NCBI RefSeq assembly: GCF_004916905.1
Contig: NZ_SDLV01000011.1
Location: 1 to 63,481, forward strand
Source of the DNA: Chryseobacterium candidae
GTDB taxonomy: Bacteria; Bacteroidota; Bacteroidia; Flavobacteriales; Weeksellaceae
Reading direction: 5' to 3'
Length of the DNA: 63,481 bases
The notes below the pieces were generated by a model. It was given only the letters and a program-made list of their open reading frames with translations, was not told the DNA's origin and did no database searches. Made by a program: the position numbers and the translations under genes. Below, piece by piece: positions 27,194-36,390 of the stretch; position 1 is the first letter of the stretch, and every line of letters starts with the position of its first letter.

Positions 27194-28299
27194 TACATTT
27201 AATATTAGGAAAAGCGAATCCCGAAAAAATGAACGGCGTTAATAAAGTCGTGTATAATATCGCTACAAAACAGGCACAAAACAAAGAGAACGTAGAAGTA
27301 TGGGGTATTTCTGAAAATACAGAAATCAATTATCCCGAAAGAATATTTGTAACCAGAATTTTTAAGAAAAAAAGAAATCCTTTTTCTATTCCTGATGATC
27401 TTAAAAAAGAAATTCTGGCCGCTGATCAGGCAACAATTTTTCATTTTCATGGAGGATGGATTCCCTTATTTTCTTCTTTAAGTAAATTATTGAAGAAAAA
27501 TAACTACCGATACGTAATAACTCCTCATGGTGCATATAATAGTATTGCCATGGAGAAAAGCAAATATACAAAGAAGATCTACTTTGAAATATTTGAGAAA
27601 AAAGTCATTGAAAATGCTTCCAAAATCCATTGTATAGGAGAAAGTGAAATAGAAGGTCTCCATTCTGTTTTTCCAACCTCAAAAAGCGTTCTGATTACCT
27701 ATGGCTATGATAGAATAAATACAGGCTTTTATTCCGGCAATCTCAAAGAACCTATCATTTTCGGATTTGTTGGCAGATTGGATATTCATACAAAAGGTCT
27801 GGATATTCTCATTGAGAGTTTCGCTTCTTTTTCCAGCAAAAAACCTCATTCCAAACTCTGGATTGTAGGAGACGGAGCTGAGAAAAATGAGCTCATCCAT
27901 CTACTGAAATCATATCATATAAGTGATAAAGTAGAATTGCTAGGAAGTAAGTTTGGAGAAGAAAAAAATGATCTGATCAAAAAAATGCATGTCTTCGTAC
28001 ATCCTTCCAGAAATGAAGGCCTTCCTGTGTCAGTCATTGAAGCAGCTGATTTTGGAAAACCCTGTATTGTCACCAAAAATACGAATATCGGACATCTGGT
28101 AGAAAAATACAATGCCGGCATCAGTATCGCTGCCCCGGATTCTGCTCTGCTTACCAATTCTTTTATTATGATGTCTGAAATATGGGAAAATCAGAATGAA
28201 TATAAGAAGATGTCTGAAAATGCCATAAAAATGGTGGAAGAAGCTTTTGACTGGAACAGAATTCTTGAAGACATGAATACCCAACTCTACAACAGATGA
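27184..28299 (+). CDS. Glycosyltransferase family 4 (GT-B)
   Basis: 371 residues from ATG 27184, which overlaps the end of the flippase gene by 10 bp; the frame is open further upstream, but a start there would lie well inside the flippase. N-terminal acceptor domain (VVYNIATKQ; HFHGGWIPLF; ITPHGAYNS) and C-terminal nucleotide-sugar domain (FGFVGRLDIHTKGLDILI; HPSRNEGLPVSVIEAADFGKP), with the E-x7-E motif of GT4 enzymes. It adds a sugar to the lipid-linked unit at the cytoplasmic face. Sugar specificity cannot be told. Confidence 0.88.
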   Translation: MGIVHLILGKANPEKMNGVNKVVYNIATKQAQNKENVEVWGISENTEINYPERIFVTRIFKKKRNPFSIPDDLKKEILAADQATIFHFHGGWIPLFSSLSKLLKKNNYRYVITPHGAYNSIAMEKSKYTKKIYFEIFEKKVIENASKIHCIGESEIEGLHSVFPTSKSVLITYGYDRINTGFYSGNLKEPIIFGFVGRLDIHTKGLDILIESFASFSSKKPHSKLWIVGDGAEKNELIHLLKSYHISDKVELLGSKFGEEKNDLIKKMHVFVHPSRNEGLPVSVIEAADFGKPCIVTKNTNIGHLVEKYNAGISIAAPDSALLTNSFIMMSEIWENQNEYKKMSENAIKMVEEAFDWNRILEDMNTQLYNR

Positions 28300-28300
28300 T

Positions 28301-29605
28301 ATGGAATCCTTAGCGCATAAACATCAGCACTTTCTCAAAAAAACGAATAATCAGCTTTTTATTATCCTGCTGCTGATGGTAGCTTGTTTTTTTACCTGGA
28401 GTGAAAATGTTGCCATCACCCGGGGAATAAAAGTAGTGGGAAGAATGGGCGTAATGATCTCTTCTATTCTCATCTACCAGAAAATTATTAATTATGGAAG
28501 TGTCAATTCTTTAGCCTATAAAAATATCTTCTCTCCTATTCTATACATGGCCTATCTTACATTAGGCTTTATATCATTTTCATGGAGTACCAATCCGGGA
28601 TTCAGTGCCCTGCAGTGGTTTATGACGTTTCAGAGTTTTGTCTTTGCCTACTTCTTTGTAAAAAGTTTAAAAATACTGGATGTGTATTTTGAAGGTCATA
28701 GTATTCGTCTTTATCATCTTTTAGGAAACACGGTTTTTGTGCTGCAGCTTGTCTTTGTTATCGGAATGTGGATTGCACCAGATGTTTTTTTCCGTCTCAC
28801 CGACGGAGGTGAAGAAGCCAGACTTGGCGGTACATTAATGAACCCCAATGAACTAGGAATGCTCGCCGGTGTTGGCTGTGCATGTCTTATCTTTGACCTT
28901 TACCGCTTCAAAAATAAAGCCTGGACAATTATAAAAATACTGGTCATTATGTATGCCCTTTATATGACCGGCTCAAGATCTTCTCTGATCGGAATCCTAC
29001 TCATTATCTTTTTTCATATTAATCAGACTAAAAAAAAGACATTAAAATTTGCTATCATTGGGGTGGTGGCTGCAATTACACCTTTTGCTGTTTACAGCAT
29101 AATCTTAAAAGGCGGAGACCAATCTCGTCTGGAGGAAGTGATGAGCCTTACAGGGAGACTTCCTTTCTGGAAAGCTCTGATTAATGAAGGATTGCCAAGA
29201 GAACCCCTTTTAGGCTTTGGATTTATGAGAATAGACTATAAAGAGTTTTTTCAGAGTGCCCACACCTATCCGGGAAAAATGACCCATAACACATTTATGC
29301 AGGTTCTTATGAACCTTGGTTTTATCGGGCTCACCATTGTTCTTTTTCAGGTATTTTTTACCCTGAAATCAATACTGTCGCAACCAAAAGAAACGAAGCT
29401 TATGCTCATTGGAATTCTAATTCCCATCATAATCAACTCTTTTACTGAGTTTGGAATATTTGGAGAAAGCAACTACGGAATTTTATTTTACCAAATTATT
29501 ATCTTTTCAGTGACCCTCAAAAACAGTAGCTATCTTACCCGGCTGCAAAAAATTGTTCTTAAGAGAAAAAGGCCGGATCTCATAGAAGAAAATTCCATTC
29601 TCTAG
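28301..29605 (+). CDS. Wzy-type polysaccharide polymerase / O-antigen ligase family
   Basis: 434 residues with about 11 membrane segments and a large loop near 260-320 containing RLPFWKALINEGLP and a GFGFMR-like stretch followed by HTYPGKMTHNTFMQ, typical of the Wzy_C/O-antigen ligase family. The segment TGSRSSLIG is also characteristic. It starts 1 bp after the preceding glycosyltransferase. In a locus with Wza, Wzc and Wzx it most likely polymerises repeat units. Confidence 0.85.
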   Translation: MESLAHKHQHFLKKTNNQLFIILLLMVACFFTWSENVAITRGIKVVGRMGVMISSILIYQKIINYGSVNSLAYKNIFSPILYMAYLTLGFISFSWSTNPGFSALQWFMTFQSFVFAYFFVKSLKILDVYFEGHSIRLYHLLGNTVFVLQLVFVIGMWIAPDVFFRLTDGGEEARLGGTLMNPNELGMLAGVGCACLIFDLYRFKNKAWTIIKILVIMYALYMTGSRSSLIGILLIIFFHINQTKKKTLKFAIIGVVAAITPFAVYSIILKGGDQSRLEEVMSLTGRLPFWKALINEGLPREPLLGFGFMRIDYKEFFQSAHTYPGKMTHNTFMQVLMNLGFIGLTIVLFQVFFTLKSILSQPKETKLMLIGILIPIIINSFTEFGIFGESNYGILFYQIIIFSVTLKNSSYLTRLQKIVLKRKRPDLIEENSIL

Positions 29606-29611
29606 TTTTTT

Positions 29612-29626
29612 TTCCATTTTCTGGAA
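29612..29626. promoter_or_regulatory. Inverted repeat TTCCA-N5-TGGAA, site 2
   Basis: TTCCA (29612-29616), TTTTC, TGGAA (29622-29626). With two more T upstream it shares 17 identical bases with site 3 at 35036-35052. It lies immediately after the polymerase stop and 98 bp before the chosen start of the fusion gene. Confidence 0.55.
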
Positions 29627-29670
29627 AGCCCAATTTATCTAAAACACCACAAACAACTCATTATCAATCA

Positions 29671-29703
29671 TTTGTATAAATGGCAAGATGTTTATATCCT
29701 TTG
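29671..29703 (+). promoter_or_regulatory. Putative promoter of the fusion-gene operon
   Basis: TTTG (29671-29674) and a near -7 box TATCCTTTG (29695-29703; one base longer than TAnnTTTG). Transcription would begin near 29710. The ATG at 29688 would then lie inside the promoter, which favours the start at 29724. Confidence 0.4.
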
Positions 29704-29723
29704 TTAATATAAAATGGTACATC

Positions 29724-32033
29724 ATGAGAAACTTATTTAAAAACACAGGATACAAGCTGTATTTAAAACAGCAGTCAGGAAGTAAAAGAATCTCGTTTTC
29801 TTATATTCCCAACCAGGATGGAAGTGTACGATGGTTTTGGAATTCCGGATCAAAAAAGCCTCTATTCCTAAAGTTTTATAATATAACAACAATTAAAGGA
29901 AAATTATTTGCTTTCGTTGTACGTATGATATTCTTTCTGCGTCTGCAGAGACTATTATTCAAAAAAGAGACTTTATATTATACTTCAGAAGAAAACCCTT
30001 TATTTGACATCATGAATGACTGGGCCATATTTACCGGAACTCAAGGGCCTAACAACAAAGCCGTTTTATTTGCAGACAATTGCTTCTTCAAAATTGCTTC
30101 AACAAAAAATGCAAAAAATCTCATCAACAAAGAATATAAAATCATTACCTACTCCGGAATCAACACATTTTATTCAGCACCTTCTGCATATTTAATTAAT
30201 GATTGTGTACTAAAACTTTCTGATATTTCAAATAATGGAAAGAGGCAAAAAAAATTCAGTGAAGTTCATGCTAAAGCTCTTCATGGAATCAAAGAAAAAC
30301 ATCAGACTATGATTAAAATTTCCAATTGGAAGCATTTTGACACATTGATAGAAAACTTTAGCACCATTGATGATAACCGGATTCCTCCCAATCTGACACG
30401 AAAATTGAAAATAATTCTGGAAAATATTGATAAAGATGAAATGATACACTTATCCTTTTCTCATGGCGATTTTACTCCCTGGAACTGCTTTGTAAAAGAC
30501 GATATACTTGGAATATATGATTGGGAACTAGCTTCATTTGAAAAGCCCAAAGGGTTTGATTTCTTTCACTTTATTATACAGAACGGTATACTGGTACAGC
30601 ATATTCCCTGGAAAGAAATCTTGGTCCAGATCAGGAAACATAATAAAATTGCATTTAATTTTGATGACAATGATCTTAAAAAGTATCTTAAATTCTATCT
30701 GCTTACCAATGTACTTTATTACCTGAAACTGTATTCTGAACAAGAGCAATGGCATCTTCAGGTTCATTGGCTTTTAAAAGTATGGTCAGAAGCTTTGAAT
30801 ATGTATCTTACTGAAATCAAAACTAAAAGAGAGCTTCTTATTATGGATATTTTTGATTATCTGTATCATGAGAAATATGCAACTCTCAAATTTCATGATA
30901 AAGAACCTGAAAATCTCCCTCTGAACTCTGATATTGATATCGTTATCTCCTGCAATGATGCTTCAAAAATGGCTTTATTTCTAAAACAGAACAGCCTGGT
31001 CAACAGAATGAAAATAGTAAAAAAATCATTCATGTACAAAATAAGACTTATAACTCATGATCTTCAGATTCTTAATCTGGACCTTATTTACCAGCTAAAA
31101 TGGAAAAGTCTTGAGTATATGGAAACAAATGGAATGATAAACCATGCAGAAATGAACAGGTATGGAGTTAAAATATCATCCCCCCAGGATACTGCAAAAT
31201 ACATCTATTATTTTTATACTCTTAATAATAGTGAAATTCCTGATGCATATAAAAATTTCGTATATGAGAATACCTCAGAAAAAATGAGAAAAAGTAAAAC
31301 AGAATGTATTACAATGATGAAAAGGAAAAGATCTAACAGAGGATTTTTATTCCTTAAGAATCTCTGCTGCTACTTTAAAGATTTTTTTTCAGAAAAAGGA
31401 TTCATTATTACTTTCAGCGGTGTAGATGGTGTTGGAAAATCAACAGTTATTTCTGAAGTTTCAGAGCTTATTGAAAAACGTTACCGAAGACCTGTAAAAG
31501 TTCTCAGACACAGACCTTCTCTCCTTCCGATATTGAGTGTATTTACGAAAGGAAAAGAAAAAGCGCATCAGGACATTGTAAATTCTCTGCCAAGACAGGG
31601 CAAAAATGATCATTTTTTCTCCTCATTGCTAAGATTTACATATTACTATACAGATTATATCATCGGGCAATTTATTATTTATCTGAAATATGTATTAAGA
31701 GGAAAAATTGTATTGTATGATAGATATTATTTTGATTTTATTGCAGATAGCAAAAGAAGCAATATCAAACTTCCGGAAGGTATCACAGAAAACGGATACC
31801 ACCTGCTGTTAAAGCCCAAATTCAATTTTTTCCTTTATGCTGACCCGGAAAAAATTCTTGACAGAAAAAAAGAACTCTCCTATCACTCAATATGTGATCT
31901 GACGGCATCATATGGCAGATTATTTTCAAAACTGGAAAAAAAAGATCCTAAGATCAAATATCTTTCCATTGAAAATAATGATTTGGACACCACTTTAAGC
32001 ACTATAATGAACACTATAACTGCTGCAAAATGA
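29724..32033 (+). CDS. Three-domain fusion: APH-like kinase + nucleotidyltransferase-like + thymidylate-kinase-like
   Basis: 769 residues from ATG 29724; an in-frame ATG at 29688 adds 12 residues but overlaps the putative promoter. The N-terminal domain resembles aminoglycoside/choline phosphotransferases, with HGDFTPWN (247-254) and IYDWE (264-268), the expected catalytic loop and metal site. The middle region carries NSDIDIVI (about 401-408), a nucleotidyltransferase-type acidic pair. The C-terminal P-loop domain reads FSGVDGVGKST (about 564-574), followed by DRYYFDF, as in thymidylate kinases. No membrane anchor is obvious. It sits after the polymerase gene and overlaps the acetyltransferase (ATGA). 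It may activate or phosphorylate a sugar or lipid carrier intermediate; the substrate is unknown. Confidence 0.75.
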   Translation: MRNLFKNTGYKLYLKQQSGSKRISFSYIPNQDGSVRWFWNSGSKKPLFLKFYNITTIKGKLFAFVVRMIFFLRLQRLLFKKETLYYTSEENPLFDIMNDWAIFTGTQGPNNKAVLFADNCFFKIASTKNAKNLINKEYKIITYSGINTFYSAPSAYLINDCVLKLSDISNNGKRQKKFSEVHAKALHGIKEKHQTMIKISNWKHFDTLIENFSTIDDNRIPPNLTRKLKIILENIDKDEMIHLSFSHGDFTPWNCFVKDDILGIYDWELASFEKPKGFDFFHFIIQNGILVQHIPWKEILVQIRKHNKIAFNFDDNDLKKYLKFYLLTNVLYYLKLYSEQEQWHLQVHWLLKVWSEALNMYLTEIKTKRELLIMDIFDYLYHEKYATLKFHDKEPENLPLNSDIDIVISCNDASKMALFLKQNSLVNRMKIVKKSFMYKIRLITHDLQILNLDLIYQLKWKSLEYMETNGMINHAEMNRYGVKISSPQDTAKYIYYFYTLNNSEIPDAYKNFVYENTSEKMRKSKTECITMMKRKRSNRGFLFLKNLCCYFKDFFSEKGFIITFSGVDGVGKSTVISEVSELIEKRYRRPVKVLRHRPSLLPILSVFTKGKEKAHQDIVNSLPRQGKNDHFFSSLLRFTYYYTDYIIGQFIIYLKYVLRGKIVLYDRYYFDFIADSKRSNIKLPEGITENGYHLLLKPKFNFFLYADPEKILDRKKELSYHSICDLTASYGRLFSKLEKKDPKIKYLSIENNDLDTTLSTIMNTITAAK

Positions 32034-32773
32034 AAACAATTGTTGAAAAAATCATTAAACTCAGAAATCCGGATTTTACTTTAGATAAAGCATTAAACTC
32101 CGGAGCTGTATTCCAGCTGATTTGGGTTCAGTTCTGGAGCCTGTTCAGAGGACTAAAGATGATATTCTTTTTAAGAAATCCGAAAGGAATGCTTTTGGGA
32201 AAACGTGTAGGACTCTTCAATATTTCAAAAATACAATGGGGAAAATTTCTGAGGCTGGGAAATGATGTTTACATTTCTGCACTGGCCAAACAAGGAATAG
32301 AATTCGGAAATAATGTTTCTATAGGGGCTTTCAGCAGAATTATAGTTTCTACCTCATTGAATAATATCGGAGAAAAAATAAAGATAGGAAATAATGTGGG
32401 TATTGGAGAATTTGCTTATCTGGGCGGTTCCGGAGGTCTTGAAATTGGTGATGACTGTATTATAGGACAATACCTCAGCTGCCATCCGGAAAATCACAAT
32501 TATCAAGATCCTGATATTTCCATACGCCATCAGGGAGTAAACCGAAAAGGCATTAAAATAGGCAAAAACTGTTGGATTGGAAGTAAAGTTACAATTTTGG
32601 ACAGCGTAGAAATTGGCTCCGGCTGTATTTTAGCCGCAGGAAGTGTTATTACAAAATCATTTCCAGACAACAGTATTATAGGAGGTGTACCTGCAAAACT
32701 AATAAAAATGAGAACTTATGATGACTATCAATCAGACTATACTGGCGACCTGCTATGCCGTAAATCCATTTAA
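32030..32773 (+). CDS. Left-handed beta-helix acyltransferase
   Basis: 247 residues. Hexapeptide repeats from about residue 60 to 225 (IEFGNNVSIGAFSRIIV; IKIGNNVGIGEFAYLGG; LEIGDDCIIGQYL; IKIGKNCWIGSKVTIL), as in WcaF/WbbJ-type acetyltransferases. The end AAGSVITKSFPDNSIIGGVPAK is a classical signature. It decorates the polysaccharide with acetyl or similar groups. The start overlaps the fusion-gene stop by 4 bp (ATGA). Confidence 0.9.
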   Translation: MKTIVEKIIKLRNPDFTLDKALNSGAVFQLIWVQFWSLFRGLKMIFFLRNPKGMLLGKRVGLFNISKIQWGKFLRLGNDVYISALAKQGIEFGNNVSIGAFSRIIVSTSLNNIGEKIKIGNNVGIGEFAYLGGSGGLEIGDDCIIGQYLSCHPENHNYQDPDISIRHQGVNRKGIKIGKNCWIGSKVTILDSVEIGSGCILAAGSVITKSFPDNSIIGGVPAKLIKMRTYDDYQSDYTGDLLCRKSI

Positions 32774-33953
32774 AGGTTCGGAAGATGCCATGGGCTGGAA
32801 TTTTGTATATCAGATTGCCAGATTCCGAAAAGTGATCGCCATTACAAGGGAAAATAATAAAATCCATATTGAAAAATATATGGCAGAAAATCCTGATCCT
32901 GTATATATGAATATCCAATTCCTATATTTTGATCTTCCCTACTGGATGCGTTTCTGGAAAAAAGGAAACTTCGGAGCTATGCTTTATTATTATCTGTGGC
33001 AGAAGAACGTTGTTTCTTTCATCAAAAAACAAAAACTGGATTTTGATATTGCTCATAATGTCAATTTTCATAATGACTGGACTCCTAGCTTTTTATGGAA
33101 ACTTCATAAACCTATGGTTTGGGGACCGGTAGGACATCATCCCCTGATTCCAAAACAATATCTCAAAGACTATTCAATAAAATACTTTAGTAAAGACCGT
33201 CTTATCTGGCTGATTAAAAATTGTTTCTGGAAGTTTTCAGTATCGTTGAAAAATACAGTTGAGCATTCAGATCATATATGGTGTATGAATAGTAAAGTTC
33301 CCGAAAAACTAAAGATTAATAAAAAGAAATATTCAATCTATCCTTCAGTTGCATCAGAAGACTTTTTCCCAAAAAAAGAACTACTTCCAAAATCAGAATT
33401 TAAGGTGATCAGTGCAGGAAGGTTTGTTCCGTTAAAAGGATTTGACTTAACAATAAGATCTTTTGCCCAATTCATTGATCAGATTTCCGAAAAGGATAAA
33501 GCATTATGCAAGCTTACTCTTATTGGAACAGGTGAACAGAAAAAATTTTACCAGACCCTTATCAGCAGTCTTGAAATGAATAAATTCATTGAAATCAGGG
33601 AATGGATTGACAGAAAAGAACTTATGAAAATCTATGAACAGTCATCCGTATTTTTATTTCCATCACATGAAGGAGCAGGGATGGTAGTTCCGGAAGCACT
33701 TTCTTTCGGGTTACCTGTGATATGCCTCGAAAATGAAGGTCCGGGAGAGTTTATTCATCATACCTGTGGTTTTACCATTCCCCAGCAGGAATATAACCAA
33801 ACTATAGACGGATTAAGTAACGCATTACTCAGATTGTTTCTGGACGAAAAGCTGCAGAAAGAAATGAGTATTGGAGCCAGAAATCATTATCTGGAAAAAT
33901 TTTCCTGGGAAAAAAGAGGTGAACATCTTAATACAATTTATAATCAGATCTGA
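32718..33953 (+). CDS. Glycosyltransferase family 4
   Basis: 411 residues starting at ATG 32718 (a second ATG follows directly at 32721). It overlaps the acyltransferase gene by 56 bp in another frame. GT-B features: N-terminal CYAVNPFKGSEDAMGWNF, donor-site stretch ISAGRFVPLKGFDLTIRSF and FPSHEGAGMVVPEALSFGLP with the E-x7-E pattern. The last helix is truncated normally at the start of the next gene. Confidence 0.88.
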   Translation: MMTINQTILATCYAVNPFKGSEDAMGWNFVYQIARFRKVIAITRENNKIHIEKYMAENPDPVYMNIQFLYFDLPYWMRFWKKGNFGAMLYYYLWQKNVVSFIKKQKLDFDIAHNVNFHNDWTPSFLWKLHKPMVWGPVGHHPLIPKQYLKDYSIKYFSKDRLIWLIKNCFWKFSVSLKNTVEHSDHIWCMNSKVPEKLKINKKKYSIYPSVASEDFFPKKELLPKSEFKVISAGRFVPLKGFDLTIRSFAQFIDQISEKDKALCKLTLIGTGEQKKFYQTLISSLEMNKFIEIREWIDRKELMKIYEQSSVFLFPSHEGAGMVVPEALSFGLPVICLENEGPGEFIHHTCGFTIPQQEYNQTIDGLSNALLRLFLDEKLQKEMSIGARNHYLEKFSWEKRGEHLNTIYNQI

Positions 33954-33954
33954 A

Positions 33955-35031
33955 ATGAAGAGAATTGTTGCCATCCATTTATTAAATGACTACAGCGGAA
34001 GTCCAAAGGTATTGATGCAGTTATTAAAAACCTGGACCCAACACGGTATTGAAACCCACCTGTTTACTTCAGGCGGAAGAAAAGGCTTTCTTTCTGATAT
34101 TTCTCAAGTGAAAAATCATTCTTTTTGGTATCGTTTTTCGTCCAATCCTATCATAAGAATATATAATTTCTTTGTCTGTCAGTTCCTATTAATGATAAAG
34201 CTATTGTTTTTTCTGAATAGAAAGGATATTCTCTATATCAATACTGTTCTGCCTTTTGGAGCGGCTGTTGCCGGAAAAATAAAAGGCTGCAAAGTAATCT
34301 ATCATATCCACGAAACTTCAATCAAGCCTGCTATCTTTAAGAATTTACTTTTTGGAATAGCAAAATTTACCGCTCATAAAGTTGTTTATGTTTCAGAATT
34401 TCTTATGAAACAGGAATCCCTTATCAAAAATCAGGTTCTTCTTTACAATGTATTGGAAAAAGATTTTGTTGAAAAAGCAAATCAATTTCAAAACCAGGAG
34501 AAGACAGTTCCTATAGTTTTAATGATATGTTCTTTGAAAATTTATAAAGGAGTAAATGAATTTTTGCAGCTGGCTCAGAAAAATGCCCATTATATTTTCA
34601 AACTGGTTGTCAATGCTTCTGACAAGGAAATTAAGGATTATTTCGGAATGAGAAAAATACCGGAAAATTTAAAAATCTACTCTACCCAAACCAATACACA
34701 CCCTTTTTACCGTGAAGCCAGTCTCATTGTTAATCTGTCTCATACTGATCTGTGGGTTGAAACTTTTGGGCTGACTATTCTGGAAGGAATGCGATATAGA
34801 CTTCCTGCTATTGTTCCGCCCATTGGGGGAGTTACAGAGCTTGTGACCAATGGTGAAAATGGTTTTTGGATTAATTCTAAAAATATAGATGAACTATCTG
34901 AAAAAATAAACTATATATTGGAAAATAAAATGGTCTATCAATCTTTCAGTAATGCATCTTATGCTAAAAGTCTAATGTTCTCAGAGGAATATTTTGAGAA
35001 AGAGTCAATCAATATTATTTCCAGTTTATAA
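33955..35031 (+). CDS. Glycosyltransferase family 4
   Basis: 358 residues. I start at ATG 33955, 1 bp after the previous stop (MKRIVAIHLLNDYSGSPKVL). The frame is open 84 bp further upstream, but that extension lies inside the preceding gene. It has a GT-B fold with IVNLSHTDLWVETFGLTILE and GMRYRLPAIVPPIGGVTELV, the donor-binding half. The acceptor half is hydrophobic (residues about 58-80), suggesting membrane association. Sugar specificity is unknown. Confidence 0.85.
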   Translation: MKRIVAIHLLNDYSGSPKVLMQLLKTWTQHGIETHLFTSGGRKGFLSDISQVKNHSFWYRFSSNPIIRIYNFFVCQFLLMIKLLFFLNRKDILYINTVLPFGAAVAGKIKGCKVIYHIHETSIKPAIFKNLLFGIAKFTAHKVVYVSEFLMKQESLIKNQVLLYNVLEKDFVEKANQFQNQEKTVPIVLMICSLKIYKGVNEFLQLAQKNAHYIFKLVVNASDKEIKDYFGMRKIPENLKIYSTQTNTHPFYREASLIVNLSHTDLWVETFGLTILEGMRYRLPAIVPPIGGVTELVTNGENGFWINSKNIDELSEKINYILENKMVYQSFSNASYAKSLMFSEEYFEKESINIISSL

Positions 35032-35037
35032 TAAATT

Positions 35038-35052
35038 TTCCATTTTCTGGAA
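35038..35052. promoter_or_regulatory. Inverted repeat TTCCA-N5-TGGAA, site 3
   Basis: TTCCA (35038-35042), TTTTC, TGGAA (35048-35052). It lies 6 bp after the stop of one glycosyltransferase gene and 107 bp before the start of the next. A possible promoter (TTTTGG near 35115, AT-rich -7 near 35133-35142) lies between the repeat and the start. Confidence 0.55.
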
Positions 35053-35158
35053 TTACGCATAACCTATTTAAAATTATAAAAATTTAATTATCAGACAATT
35101 AAATACCGATTTACTTTTGGAACATGAATAGTTATACTATTTTTAAATATAAATAATT

Positions 35159-36379
35159 ATGAAAACAAAAGTAGCAATAATCGGAACTGTGGGTTTACCC
35201 GCAAAGTATGGAGGCTTTGAAACTTTGGCGGCTCATCTTGTTGAAGAACTTTCGAATACGTATGATTTTACAGTATACTGTTCGTCAAAAAAATATTCTG
35301 GAAAAGAAAGGTATAAAAGCTGGAAAGGAGCACATCTGAAATATATCCCTTTAGATGCCAATGGAATTCAAAGTATTCTTTATGATACATGGTCTATTAT
35401 TCATTCTTTATTTTTTAGTGATGTTTTATTGATTTTGGGAGTAGCAGGAGCATGGCTGCTGCCCTTTGTAAAGCTGTTTACCAATAAAAAAGTCATTATT
35501 TCTATAGATGGAATTGAATGGAAAAGAGATAAGTGGTCCTTACCTGCAAAATTATATTTATGGTGGGCAGAAAAACTTGCTGTAAAATTTTCTGATATTG
35601 ATATTTCTGATAACGAGTCTATTCAGGATTACACTTCTTTAAGATACAATACCATAAGCCGGGTCATAGAATACGGTGCAGACCACACAAAAATAAACCT
35701 GATGCCTACCCCCGAAAATATTGAAGAATATCCCTTTTTACAGGATGAATATGCCGTAAAAGTATGCAGGATAGAGCCTGAGAATCACGTTCATACTATT
35801 CTAGAGGTGTTCAGCGAATTTCCTGAACGTAAACTGGTAATGGTGGGTAACTGGAACAACAGTCAGTATGGGATAGAATTGAAACGGCAATATTCAGATT
35901 TTGAGAATATTTATCTCTTAGACCCAATTTATGAACAGGAAATCATAGATCTTATTCGAGGAAATGCTTCCCTTTATGTTCACGGCCATTCTGCTGGTGG
36001 TACCAATCCTTCTTTAGTAGAAGCCATGTTTTTAGGACTGCCTATTATCAGCAACGGTGTTTCCTATAACAGAACCACTACAGAAAATCAGGCTTACTAT
36101 TTTTCAAATGCAGAAGAGCTGAAAAAAATTGTAGCACAACTGAAGAAAGAAGACCTTCAAAACTGTGCCATCAGTATGAAAAGAATAGCAGAACGGAGAT
36201 ATACCTGGAAAAAGATCGCAAGGAAATACCACAATCTTATTGAAGAAGCATTTGCTGCAAAAAACAAGACAAAAGTATATCCCGCAATTGGTAACCTGGA
36301 GAAAAAAATCCTTGAGAAGTACAACTTAGAACATCTGAAAAACATCCAGTTATTCAATAATTCCAGTGAAACAGCTTAA
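35159..36379 (+). CDS. DUF1972-type glycosyltransferase (GT4, rhamnosyltransferase-like)
   Basis: 406 residues. The N-terminus (AIIGTVGLPAKYGGFETLA) is the DUF1972 signature. A Rossmann-type C-terminal half contains VHGHSAGGTNPSLVEAMFLG (about 277-296). The family is found in capsule and EPS loci, often annotated as rhamnosyltransferase. It follows the third inverted repeat and precedes the undecaprenyl-phosphate transferase gene by 11 bp. Confidence 0.88.
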   Translation: MKTKVAIIGTVGLPAKYGGFETLAAHLVEELSNTYDFTVYCSSKKYSGKERYKSWKGAHLKYIPLDANGIQSILYDTWSIIHSLFFSDVLLILGVAGAWLLPFVKLFTNKKVIISIDGIEWKRDKWSLPAKLYLWWAEKLAVKFSDIDISDNESIQDYTSLRYNTISRVIEYGADHTKINLMPTPENIEEYPFLQDEYAVKVCRIEPENHVHTILEVFSEFPERKLVMVGNWNNSQYGIELKRQYSDFENIYLLDPIYEQEIIDLIRGNASLYVHGHSAGGTNPSLVEAMFLGLPIISNGVSYNRTTTENQAYYFSNAEELKKIVAQLKKEDLQNCAISMKRIAERRYTWKKIARKYHNLIEEAFAAKNKTKVYPAIGNLEKKILEKYNLEHLKNIQLFNNSSETA

Positions 36380-36390
36380 AACAAAATACT

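Noticed and set aside
29688..29723. ATG 36 bp upstream of the chosen fusion-gene start
   Set aside because: It falls between the -33 and -7 elements of the putative promoter; the shorter start keeps the same conserved domains.
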